From assembly GCA_947472635.1 (NCBI GenBank), contig CANJDY010000140.1, positions 1 through 7,420 on the forward strand: a DNA stretch of 7,420 nt, given 5' to 3'. The first letter of the stretch is position 1; the number at the start of each line of letters is the position of its first letter. Source of the DNA: Chitinophagaceae bacterium (lineage in GTDB: Bacteria > Bacteroidota > Bacteroidia > Chitinophagales > Chitinophagaceae). The position numbers and the translations under genes are program-made. This document shows positions 1 through 6,145 of the stretch, piece after piece. A model generated the notes under the pieces. It made no database searches and was not told the origin of the DNA. It worked only from the letters and a program-made list of their open reading frames with translations.

Positions 1-37
1 CGCAAAACAATAGCAAAAGCAGTATAAATTTTTTCAT
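1..37 (-). CDS. 5' end of a secreted or membrane protein gene running off the left edge
   Basis: Read leftward from an ATG at 37-35, the frame gives MKKFILLLLLFC before the window ends. Two lysines followed by an unbroken run of hydrophobic residues is the classic start of a Sec signal peptide, so the product is probably exported or anchored in a membrane. The last visible residue is Cys12, but the Phe before it does not fit a lipobox, so a lipoprotein is not supported. The gene is divergent from the DUF1415 gene with about 200 bases between them. Only 12 codons are visible, so the function cannot be assigned, and a chance open frame is possible. The strong signal-peptide pattern next to a divergent gene is the reason for calling it. 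Confidence 0.5.
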   Translation of the reverse strand, partial: MKKFILLLLLFC

Positions 38-241
38 GCTGAAAAATAAAATAAAACTGGCAGGTAGCCTAAAATAAAATGCCCAAATGGATGAAATATT
101 TGAGAAGATAGTTGTCTGTTTAAAGAAACTAGAAACTGGGACCTTTGTAGCTCAAACAGTCAGCACTTGAAATTTGTTTTGTCAATCACCGAAGTACCAC
201 ACAATACAATTAGCTTTACTATATACAAATAGGTTTATTTA

Positions 242-784
242 ATGGACTACGCACAATCAGTAATAGATCAAACCAAAAAATGGATTAGTGATGTAATTGT
301 GGGCTGCAATTTTTGCCCCTTTGCTTCGAAGGTTGTAAAACAGCAACAGATACATTATCAGGTAGAGAAAAGCGTAGCAATGGAGATTTGTTTGGATGCT
401 TTTTTACAAGAAATCATTCGGCTTGATGTTGACAATACGATTGAAACTAGCTTTCTGATTTTTCCGCAATCATTTGATAGTTTTAACGATTATCTTGATT
501 TGGTAGCGCTGGCGGAAAAATTAATTTTCGACAATGGATACGAAGGAATTTATCAGGTAGCAAGTTTTCATCCCTTGTATCAGTTTGCAGGTTCGCAGGA
601 TGATGATGCGGCAAATTATACCAATAGGTCGGTGTACCCAATGCTCCACCTGTTGCGCGAAGAAAGTATAGACAGGGCGTTGGAACATTTTAAAACTCCC
701 GAAAACATTCCGGAAACCAATATTAATTTTGCAAGAGAAAAGGGGCTTGTTTACATGAAATTATTAAGAGACAATTGTTTATAG
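242..784 (+). CDS. DUF1415 family protein
   Basis: This 180-residue protein matches my knowledge of the DUF1415 family along its full length. The family has no established biochemical role and is usually annotated only as conserved hypothetical. Visible family signatures are an N-terminal helix with Trp14, the motif CNFCPFA at 22-28 (Cys22 and Cys25), FHPLYQFAG at 109-117, then an acidic run and TNRSVYP within 120-133, followed by LHLLRE and PENIPETNI (153-161). The conserved Cys, His, Asp and Arg residues suggest a catalytic or metal-binding site, but that is inference. There is no signal peptide or membrane segment, so it should be cytoplasmic. The ATG at 242 is the first in frame and gives the usual family length. 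No ribosome binding site is evident. TAGCTTTA at 211-218 resembles a Bacteroidota -7 box, but no TTG lies at the right distance. The gene converges with the dioxygenase gene 23 bases downstream. Confidence 0.88.
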   Translation: MDYAQSVIDQTKKWISDVIVGCNFCPFASKVVKQQQIHYQVEKSVAMEICLDAFLQEIIRLDVDNTIETSFLIFPQSFDSFNDYLDLVALAEKLIFDNGYEGIYQVASFHPLYQFAGSQDDDAANYTNRSVYPMLHLLREESIDRALEHFKTPENIPETNINFAREKGLVYMKLLRDNCL

Positions 785-807
785 TTGGGGTTCGGGCGCA
801 CCCATTG

Positions 808-1404
808 TTAACAGCGCTTCAACCAGCCTGTAATACTCATTCTGCTACGATTGGCTTCCATTACTTCGTGTACCATCTCATCACTTTTAAAAAACACAGC
901 TGTTTGTGCTTTAGGGGAAATCTGTTGAACAACATCTTCTTGATATACCCTTAGTTGTCCGCCATCTTCCTCTAGCCAATTTTCATTTAAATAATTGATG
1001 AGCGAATATTTTCTATTAGCGTCGTTTTTAAACTGGTCTTTATGTTTTTTATAATAACAGCCTTCTTCATATACAGCATAATGAAACTCATATCCATTAA
1101 TTCCGGTATAGCAGGTTTTGTTGAGGTGCTCAATAAAACTTTCTATCTGCTGTAAAAAAGCTTGCTCATAAATATTGTCGTGACACTTGTCCATCCAATA
1201 AATTTTATCTCCCCTCATTTTTTGCTGAGCATCTTTTATTGTTTCGTTTCCTATTCCCGCAGCGGTCATCAGGCCATCTTTTTCTAATTGATATATGTTT
1301 TGTTGCAAGCCTTTTGATAGAGCGTCTGACAAAAAACACTCATCAATACCCACTTTGTTTTCAAGGTAGCTATCAATAAGTATATCAAATTGTTGGTTCA
1401 TCAT
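808..1404 (-). CDS. 2-oxoglutarate/Fe(II)-dependent dioxygenase, prolyl 4-hydroxylase type
   Basis: This 198-residue protein has the C-terminal double-stranded beta-helix layout of the 2OG-Fe(II) oxygenase superfamily, close to the P4Hc/SM-20 group. The iron triad is visible: His121 and Asp123 in KKHKDQF, and the distal His179 in MVHEV. Arg188 in RSRMSITGW fits the 2-oxoglutarate-binding Arg-x-Ser motif. GGQLRVY (148-154) is the usual strand between them. Such enzymes use O2 and 2-oxoglutarate to hydroxylate a protein or small-molecule substrate. The substrate here is unknown; prolyl or other residue hydroxylation is only a family-level guess. The N-terminal 90 residues look helical and more divergent. 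Two Met codons stand in tandem (1404 and 1401), and either could be the start. There is no signal peptide, so it should be cytoplasmic. The gene diverges from the SRPBCC gene and converges with the DUF1415 gene. Confidence 0.88.
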   Translation of the reverse strand: MMNQQFDILIDSYLENKVGIDECFLSDALSKGLQQNIYQLEKDGLMTAAGIGNETIKDAQQKMRGDKIYWMDKCHDNIYEQAFLQQIESFIEHLNKTCYTGINGYEFHYAVYEEGCYYKKHKDQFKNDANRKYSLINYLNENWLEEDGGQLRVYQEDVVQQISPKAQTAVFFKSDEMVHEVMEANRSRMSITGWLKRC

Positions 1405-1436
1405 TTAGTTTGAGGTTGGTAAGATAGTTCATTTAC

Positions 1437-1453
1437 TTGCCAACCCGTGGCAA
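1437..1453. promoter_or_regulatory. Inverted repeat, possible operator between divergent genes
   Basis: TTGCCA and TGGCAA form perfect 6-base arms around the 5-base spacer ACCCG. The site lies inside the 103-base region between the divergent dioxygenase and SRPBCC genes, 8 bases upstream of the -33 element proposed for the SRPBCC gene and 33 bases upstream of the dioxygenase start. Its size and symmetry suit a dimeric regulator. No regulator gene is nearby, and a 6-base inverted repeat can arise by chance, so this is tentative. Confidence 0.35.
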
Positions 1454-1460
1454 TCATTTA

Positions 1461-1490
1461 TTGCTGGTACTAAAAAGGGTTTTATCTTTA
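1461..1490 (+). promoter_or_regulatory. Candidate Bacteroidota-type promoter for the SRPBCC gene
   Basis: A TTG at 1461-1463 is followed after 19 bases by TATCTTTA at 1483-1490. This matches the Bacteroidota primary sigma factor pattern TTG-N(19-21)-TAnnTTTG at all positions except the last. The start codon of the SRPBCC gene is 17 bases beyond the -7 box, so the untranslated leader would be very short. No Shine-Dalgarno sequence is present, as is usual for the phylum. Confidence 0.5.
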
Positions 1491-1507
1491 TACAACACAA
1501 GCAACCA

Positions 1508-1885
1508 ATGAAAGAGTTTAAAAAATATTACATCATTCCTGCTTCACCCGAAGAGGTATATCTAGCATTAACGCTTCCGGCTACGATTCAATTATGGACA
1601 GGCGAAGTTGCAGAGATGAGCACAGAGGCGGGAACCGAGTTTTCGTTGTGGGAGGGAAGTATTGTAGGAAAAAACCTTGCCTTCGATCCAGGAAAAAAAA
1701 TAGTTCAACAGTGGTATTTTGGCGATCAGGAAGCGGAGTCCATTGTAACCATCAAGCTGCATGTTCATAAACAAGGAACTTCGGCAGAGCTGAGTCATAC
1801 CAATATTCCAGCAGAGGCCTACGAAGAAATGGTAGAAGGTTGGAATGAAAATTATTTTGGAATGCTAATCCAGTTTTATATTTGA
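1508..1885 (+). CDS. SRPBCC / AHSA1-like START-fold protein
   Basis: This 125-residue protein has the pattern of the SRPBCC superfamily (Bet v1/START fold), closest to the AHSA1 group often labelled activator of Hsp90 ATPase homologue 1-like. The opening strand (EFKKYYIIPASPEEVYLAL) leads into a helix and the typical IQLWTGE segment at about 27-33. Then follow LWEGSIVGKNL, KKIVQQWYFG (about 64-73), the strand SIVTIKLHVH, and a long C-terminal helix beginning EAYEEMVEGWNENYFGML. The fold makes a deep hydrophobic pocket for a small ligand, but no ligand can be predicted and the sequence does not prove Hsp90 binding. It lacks a signal peptide and is likely cytoplasmic. The length is normal for single-domain members. 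It sits downstream of a promoter candidate and converges with the helicase gene after 37 bases. Confidence 0.85.
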   Translation: MKEFKKYYIIPASPEEVYLALTLPATIQLWTGEVAEMSTEAGTEFSLWEGSIVGKNLAFDPGKKIVQQWYFGDQEAESIVTIKLHVHKQGTSAELSHTNIPAEAYEEMVEGWNENYFGMLIQFYI

Positions 1886-1905
1886 GTAATTCGTGGATAA
1901 TTACT
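1885..1905. terminator. AT-rich hairpin in the convergent gap, weak terminator candidate
   Basis: AGTAATT (1885-1891) and AATTACT (1899-1905) form a perfect 7-base stem around a 7-base loop, starting at the last base of the SRPBCC stop codon. It fills half of the 37-base gap between two convergent genes, where a two-way terminator would be expected. Against it, the stem is almost entirely A:T and there is no clear U-tract on either strand (only TTTC after it on the plus strand). Confidence 0.35.
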
Positions 1906-1922
1906 TTCATAAGGATAAGCGA

Positions 1923-4409
1923 CTAAGTAATGGGCGTTTTTACCGAAGCCATTACCATTTTAATTTCACCATAGCTAATATGGTCTGGTAAATTTTCCTT
2001 CAGTGTTTTGCTGCTGGTATTTCCTAGTTTTTCAATGCCCGCTTTTATCAAGAAAATCTTTTCCTGGGCAATGAGCGAATGAATGTCGAGCTCATCAATA
2101 CTAACAAAAAAAGAAAGGTGGTTCTCGACAGTGTTGACGGTTATATTTCTTTCCCTTGCAATTTCTTCTATTGACTTTCCTTGTTTGTATAAACCAAAAC
2201 TGGTTGTTTTGGTGTCGGTTTTTATTTCTGATTCCTTTTTAATTTTTTTTGCTTTGATTGGCTTTGCTTCTATATTGGTAGAAAGGTTGTGTAGATCACA
2301 ATATGCCTGAATAATGGGTAAAAATGCACCACCAAACTGTTTGGTTTTGACAACACCAAATCCATTGATTTGATTCAGCTCATCCATTGTTTGTGGAAGA
2401 TAGCGGGCCATTTCTTCCAGCGTTGCAGTGCCGGCAATTAAATATACGGGGCAGTTTTTTTCTTCACAAAGCGCATCCCTTTTGTTGCGCAGCAATTGAT
2501 ATAATTGAGGGTGAGGGCTATCTGTTTTTAATTGGGCAGATTTTCCGGCATAAGCATTGGCTTGTAGTAGGGGAAGAGTGAAAGTTCTTTTATGTTGTAA
2601 ATATTGCGCGAGTGTAAATCCCTTCCTGCACCCGTTTAGTAAATGCAATTGTAAACTAATATTATTATATAGGGTTGCCAATAACTTGTTGGCATCTGTT
2701 GCAATTCCTTTGCTATCTGTTTCCCAGGGGAATCGATTGATGTCTATTTTAAATTTTTGTATTTCTGTTGAAAAATGATTAGCTGCAGCCGCTAGTCTTA
2801 CTTGAAGCGCATTATTATTTTCTGGAAGTAATTCTGAAGCTAGTAGTTGATGTAATTGGCTTTCAAATTTTAAGGCGGTTTCTGCAATGGTTGAACATAA
2901 ATTGTGCAGCTGTTCTGCAAAGGGCAATGCCTCCGCATTAAATGAGTTTTGCTGGCTTATCAAAAAGGTAATAATCGCTTTTGTTTGTTGAGGAGGGTTT
3001 GAAAAATTGAATATTTTTTTTATAGTATCCTGTTGAAACTGGTGTTGAGCGTTTTGTAGTAATTGAATTTGAGCAAGGGATGTTTTTTGTGTTTTGGCAA
3101 ATGCTGTAATGCGCCGGTCGCTATGTAGGCTGTTTTGATTGATGCGGCTATGTAATATCATTCCCTGTAAACTGGTGCAGCGGCTTAGCGCAACATACAC
3201 CTGCCCAGGAGCAAAAGCTTCGCCTGCATCAATAATGGCTTTTTCAAAACTGAGGCCTTGGCTTTTATGGATGGTGATAGCCCATGCGAGTCGAAGAGGA
3301 AACTGTGTAAAAGAGCCGATCTCGTTTTCTTCAATTTGTTGGCTGTTTTTGTCAACGGCATAACGAATGTTTTTCCACTTTTCTTTTTTTACTTCTATAG
3401 GGTTGTCGTCGCCGGCGCACAAGACGTGAATTTTTTCATTGTCTATTTTTTCTATCACCCCAATCTTGCCATTAAAATATCTTCGGACTTTATCCGTGTC
3501 ATTTTTAATGAACATTACTTGTGCGCCCACTTTTAATTTCAATAGCGAATCGGCTGGGTAAGATTTTTCATAAAACTCTCCCACTATTAACGCTTCAAAA
3601 TTTCGCAAGGGGCCATCTATTTCGTTCAGTGCATTAAAATTAATTGCATCCGCCTTGTTGTTGTGGGTGGTGAGGGTGATGTAATTTTCTTCTTTGGCAG
3701 GATTAAAAGAGGGTAGGTATCGGCTATGTAGCAGATCAAATCCTGCTTCGTCCATTTCATTGTTTCGAACTTGGTTTAGTACCTGTACAAATGCAGGGTC
3801 ATTTTGCCGGTAAATTTTATCCAGCTCTATGTATACGGGTGGCAACTCTTCTATTACATGACTGTTAAAGAAATAGGGGCTTTTATAATGTGGCGAAAGC
3901 AATTGCCATTCTTCGTCTTTGATTACTGGAGGAAGTTGGTGCATATCGCCAATTAATAGAACCTGAACTCCCCCAAAAGGTTTTGAATATTGACTGCGCA
4001 CATGTTGCAAAACAGTATGGATCGCATCGAGGACATCACATCGAACCATACTAATTTCATCAATAATCAGTAATTCCAACTGTTGCATTACTACTTTACG
4101 ATCATTGTTTAAACGAAGCTGTGCGATTAAACTGTTTTTATCATTGCCGCCAATTGTGTTGTCGAATCTGGAGATAGCGGGGAGGAATGGCGTAAAGGGT
4201 AATTGGAAAAATGAGTGTATGGTGGTTCCGCCCGCATTCATGGCGGCCACCCCTGTGGGTGCCACTACGACCGTGTTTTTGATTCCATTTTCTTTGCAGT
4301 GTTTCAAAAAGGTTGTTTTACCAGTACCCGCTTTGCCGGTTAAAAAAATCGACGCATTGGTATAGTTAATGAAGTCGGATGCAAATTGAAATGAATTGTC
4401 GTGGTGCAT
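1923..4409 (-). CDS. Pif1-like superfamily 1B helicase with HRDC and C-terminal helix-turn-helix domains
   Basis: This 828-residue protein begins with a full Pif1/RecD-like helicase core. Walker A is GKAGTGKT (25-32). A Pif1-type motif Ia, PTGVAAMNAGGTTIHSFF, is at 51-68. Walker B is LLIIDEISMV (113-122) and motif III is GDMHQLPPV (154-162). A late motif, ITIHKSQGLSFE, lies at about 378-389, and motif VI (QVYVALSRCTSL) at about 403-414. These predict an ATP-driven 5'-3' DNA helicase, by family knowledge. Residues 435-630 are mostly helical and match nothing I recognise. Residues 631-705 resemble an HRDC domain (LYQLLRNKRDALCEE, then DELNQINGFGVVKTKQFG). After a lysine-rich linker, 740-828 resembles the helix-turn-helix domain seen at RecQ C-termini (GKSIEEIARERNITVNTVENHL at 744-765). 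A role in replication, repair or recombination is likely, but the DNA structure it acts on is unknown. The start ATG at 4409 sits just before the Walker A strand, leaving a short N-terminus. No convincing promoter was seen upstream. Confidence 0.9.
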   Translation of the reverse strand: MHHDNSFQFASDFINYTNASIFLTGKAGTGKTTFLKHCKENGIKNTVVVAPTGVAAMNAGGTTIHSFFQLPFTPFLPAISRFDNTIGGNDKNSLIAQLRLNNDRKVVMQQLELLIIDEISMVRCDVLDAIHTVLQHVRSQYSKPFGGVQVLLIGDMHQLPPVIKDEEWQLLSPHYKSPYFFNSHVIEELPPVYIELDKIYRQNDPAFVQVLNQVRNNEMDEAGFDLLHSRYLPSFNPAKEENYITLTTHNNKADAINFNALNEIDGPLRNFEALIVGEFYEKSYPADSLLKLKVGAQVMFIKNDTDKVRRYFNGKIGVIEKIDNEKIHVLCAGDDNPIEVKKEKWKNIRYAVDKNSQQIEENEIGSFTQFPLRLAWAITIHKSQGLSFEKAIIDAGEAFAPGQVYVALSRCTSLQGMILHSRINQNSLHSDRRITAFAKTQKTSLAQIQLLQNAQHQFQQDTIKKIFNFSNPPQQTKAIITFLISQQNSFNAEALPFAEQLHNLCSTIAETALKFESQLHQLLASELLPENNNALQVRLAAAANHFSTEIQKFKIDINRFPWETDSKGIATDANKLLATLYNNISLQLHLLNGCRKGFTLAQYLQHKRTFTLPLLQANAYAGKSAQLKTDSPHPQLYQLLRNKRDALCEEKNCPVYLIAGTATLEEMARYLPQTMDELNQINGFGVVKTKQFGGAFLPIIQAYCDLHNLSTNIEAKPIKAKKIKKESEIKTDTKTTSFGLYKQGKSIEEIARERNITVNTVENHLSFFVSIDELDIHSLIAQEKIFLIKAGIEKLGNTSSKTLKENLPDHISYGEIKMVMASVKTPIT

Positions 4410-4735
4410 AAAATTTATTTTGGGTCAAAGTTTCTTAATCGACCGGAGAGGCCGAAAGTACGAACAGGAAAGGGCTTTTTAAATTTAGCCAGGATAATTT
4501 ATTGAAAGGTAATAAGGACAATCTTTTTCAGCAGCAAAAACCAACTGTTCAATAAATTTCCGGCACTAAAGTCTTTATGGAAGGGCGGCCTTGTTTGTCG
4601 AGCTGTTATTGGAAATTTTTGCAGTAGCTAAACCTGCGGATGCGATTTGAATGATTGTGCCAATCCAAAGGTTATTAAATTGATAGATACAAATTAAATA
4701 AAATATGTTACAAATGCAAAAGAAACGTAGCAAGT

Positions 4736-4791
4736 AGTCGGTGACTCACTGCCCAGACCGGTGAGTCACCGGCGCCGGTGACTCACCGACT
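4736..4791. repeat. GC-rich palindromic cluster of three GGTGASTCACC-like units
   Basis: Three near-palindromic 11-base units occur within 56 bases: GGTGACTCACT (4740-4750), GGTGAGTCACC (4760-4770) and GGTGACTCACC (4777-4787). The second and third form a perfect 30-base palindrome, 4759-4788, centred on GGCGCC. The first and third are flanked by AGTC and GACT, so 4736-4750 can also pair with 4777-4791 (13 Watson-Crick pairs, one mismatch, one G:T). Two competing folds are therefore possible. The cluster is much richer in G and C than the DNA around it and ends 9 bases before the proposed -33 element of the methyltransferase promoter. It could be a REP-type dispersed palindrome or a multi-site operator. 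One window cannot tell these apart, and no REP-associated transposase is present here. Confidence 0.85.
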
Positions 4792-4800
4792 GAAAGGATC

Positions 4801-4832
4801 TTGTGCTTTTTAGTCGGTAAACTGTATTTTTG
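4801..4832 (+). promoter_or_regulatory. Bacteroidota-type promoter for the methyltransferase gene
   Basis: TTG at 4801-4803 and TATTTTTG at 4825-4832 are separated by 21 bases and fit the consensus TTG-N(19-21)-TAnnTTTG at every fixed position. The start codon lies 19 bases after the -7 box. The palindromic cluster ends just upstream, and a partial copy of its edge (AGTCGGT at 4812-4818) lies between the two promoter elements. Binding of a protein to these sequences would therefore be well placed to affect transcription, though this is inference. Confidence 0.6.
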
Positions 4833-4851
4833 TCATCAATATTAAAATCAA

Positions 4852-5775
4852 ATGGCTTCATTTATTACCCGAAAGAGCTGTCCCTGTTGCGGCAGTGTAG
4901 ACATTGCGAAAGCGTTGGCATGTAAAGATTTCACGGTATCTAATGAAATATTTGATATCATGGAGTGCGGAACCTGTTCGATTCGCTTTACCCAATCCGT
5001 ACCCGACCAAGCGTTTGTTGGTGCTTATTACCAGTCAGCTGCCTATATTTCTCATACTGACACGGAAAAGGGACTGGTAAACAAGCTGTACATAAAAGCA
5101 AGGAGCTATACACTAGGCTGGAAAATGAGATTGCTTGCCAAAAGTACAGGAAACCAGGAGCAGAAACGAGAGTTATTAGATATAGGAGCAGGAACAGGGG
5201 CCTTTCTTGACAAAGCACATCATTCAGGATGGGGGGCGACAGGCTTGGAACCCGATCAGGGAGCAAGAAAGATTTGCTTAGACAAGTATGGCATTCAGTC
5301 TGAAATGCCTGAAAAGTTATTCGAGCTTCCTTCTCAAAAATATGATGCTGTAACGATGTGGCATGTGTTGGAGCATGTACACCAGTTGCATGAATACATG
5401 GACCAGATCAAGCGCGTGTTAAAAGGGGACGGGGTGGCATTAATTGCCCTTCCCAATTATACCTCAAAAGATGCCTCGGAATATAAATCCTATTGGGCGG
5501 CCTACGACGTTCCGCGCCATTTATATCATTTTTCTCCCCAGGCGATGGCTGTTTTAGCCCATCAGCATGGGATGAAATTGGAGTCGATGCGCCCTATGTG
5601 GCTAGATGCATTTTATATTGCGCTGCTTAGTGAACAGTATAAAACTGGAAAAAGCAATTTGGCGGCGGCTCTTTGGAACGGCTTGAAATCGAATTTCTTT
5701 GCTTTACAAGATAAAAGCGTCTGCAGCTCAATCGTATATATCTTACGGAAAGCCTCTTCTGAGTCGATTAGCTAG
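4852..5775 (+). CDS. Class I SAM-dependent methyltransferase with N-terminal zinc-ribbon-like motif
   Basis: This 307-residue protein has a Methyltransf_23-like Rossmann domain. Motif I is LLDIGAGTGAFL (108-119), which binds S-adenosylmethionine. GLEP follows at 131-134, with Glu133 placed to bind the ribose. The later segment WHVLEHV (170-176) and the signature DVPRHLYHFSP (219-229) are typical of this group. The N-terminus carries C10-x2-C13 and C39-x2-C42, which suggests a small zinc-binding knuckle that may help recognise the substrate. The substrate cannot be told from sequence; relatives include enzymes acting on lipids, quinones, sugars and unknown small molecules. No signal peptide is present, so it should be cytoplasmic. 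The ATG at 4852 gives a full N-terminal ribbon and lies correctly behind a strong promoter match. An 8-T tract (5779-5786) follows the stop, but without a clear hairpin before it. The next gene lies 370 bases away, so it is probably a single-gene unit. Confidence 0.9.
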   Translation: MASFITRKSCPCCGSVDIAKALACKDFTVSNEIFDIMECGTCSIRFTQSVPDQAFVGAYYQSAAYISHTDTEKGLVNKLYIKARSYTLGWKMRLLAKSTGNQEQKRELLDIGAGTGAFLDKAHHSGWGATGLEPDQGARKICLDKYGIQSEMPEKLFELPSQKYDAVTMWHVLEHVHQLHEYMDQIKRVLKGDGVALIALPNYTSKDASEYKSYWAAYDVPRHLYHFSPQAMAVLAHQHGMKLESMRPMWLDAFYIALLSEQYKTGKSNLAAALWNGLKSNFFALQDKSVCSSIVYILRKASSESIS

Positions 5776-6145
5776 TCCTTTTTTTTAACAACTTTACCCA
5801 AGCCGGAAAAATTTTAAGGGAAAAACACCCAATAGCCATCATTTGTGTAGACATTCGCCAGATAAATAACTATATAATACAATATATAAGTTGTTTAATA
5901 TTAATGTTTCATAAACGTTTCAACAAAAATGCCCTTCAAATCAGTAAATATTTTCAAAGTTGGATTGAAAAGGTGATATTTAATTTGTAAAAGTTTGTTC
6001 AGGCGGCACTAATGATAGTGGTTTAATTTATATAATAATCTTGTACTAAGATCGGTTTTAAATTAAAGCTCGGTGGCCTTAATATCAAAATTTTTTAAGT
6101 TATATATTATTATATATATAAACTAAAGTTTAATTAAAGTTGTCA
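5776..6145. other. 370-base AT-rich intergenic region upstream of the surface-protein gene
   Basis: The region is very rich in A and T and contains no credible gene. It begins with an 8-T tract after the methyltransferase stop. Alternating TA stretches occur at about 5870-5888 and 6100-6120. The latter can form a hairpin with 8-base arms (6100-6107 and 6114-6121) that lies 24 bases before the start codon of the next gene. I looked for TAnnTTTG with an upstream TTG and found only poor matches, for example TAATCTTG in the stretch near 6034. The promoter of the surface-protein gene is probably here but is not placed. Confidence 0.55.

Larger units (their letters stand above)
4410..4851. other. 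442-base intergenic region between divergent helicase and methyltransferase genes
   Basis: The helicase gene leaves to the left and the methyltransferase gene to the right, so this region should carry both promoters. The right third holds the palindromic cluster and the methyltransferase promoter, listed separately. On the helicase side I see only weak -7-like sequences (for example TACTTTCG reading leftward at 4460-4453) without a TTG at a suitable distance. The middle part, about 4460-4735, has no credible gene: the open stretches are short and lack start codons or family resemblance. No tRNA or other structured RNA was recognised. The length is large compared with the other gaps in the left part of this window. 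Confidence 0.6.

Noticed and set aside
87..170. Small plus-strand frame of 27 codons (begins MDEIFEKIVV) in the gap before the DUF1415 gene
   Set aside because: It has a reasonable start and composition but is short, resembles no family I know, has no ribosome binding site or promoter match, and is well within chance length.
785..807. GGGT...ACCC pairing in the gap between the convergent DUF1415 and dioxygenase genes as a terminator
   Set aside because: The stem is only 4 bases with an 8-base loop, and no T-tract follows on either strand.
4439..4555. Open plus-strand stretch of 38 codons ending at TAA in the gap next to the helicase gene
   Set aside because: It has no ATG, GTG or other good start codon near its beginning, and the translated sequence resembles nothing known. 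It could be a gene relic but cannot be supported.
4736..4791. CRISPR array
   Set aside because: The units are 11-base palindromes with unequal 6- and 9-base gaps, far too short for CRISPR repeats and spacers, and no cas gene is present.
5761..5786. Rho-independent terminator at the T8 tract after the methyltransferase gene
   Set aside because: The T-tract is real, but the preceding bases contain only the loopless palindrome TAGCTA and no usable stem.
5904..5990. Small plus-strand frame of 28 codons (begins MFHKRFNKNA) in the AT-rich gap
   Set aside because: It is basic and short, with no promoter, ribosome binding site or family resemblance. ATG frames of this size are expected by chance.
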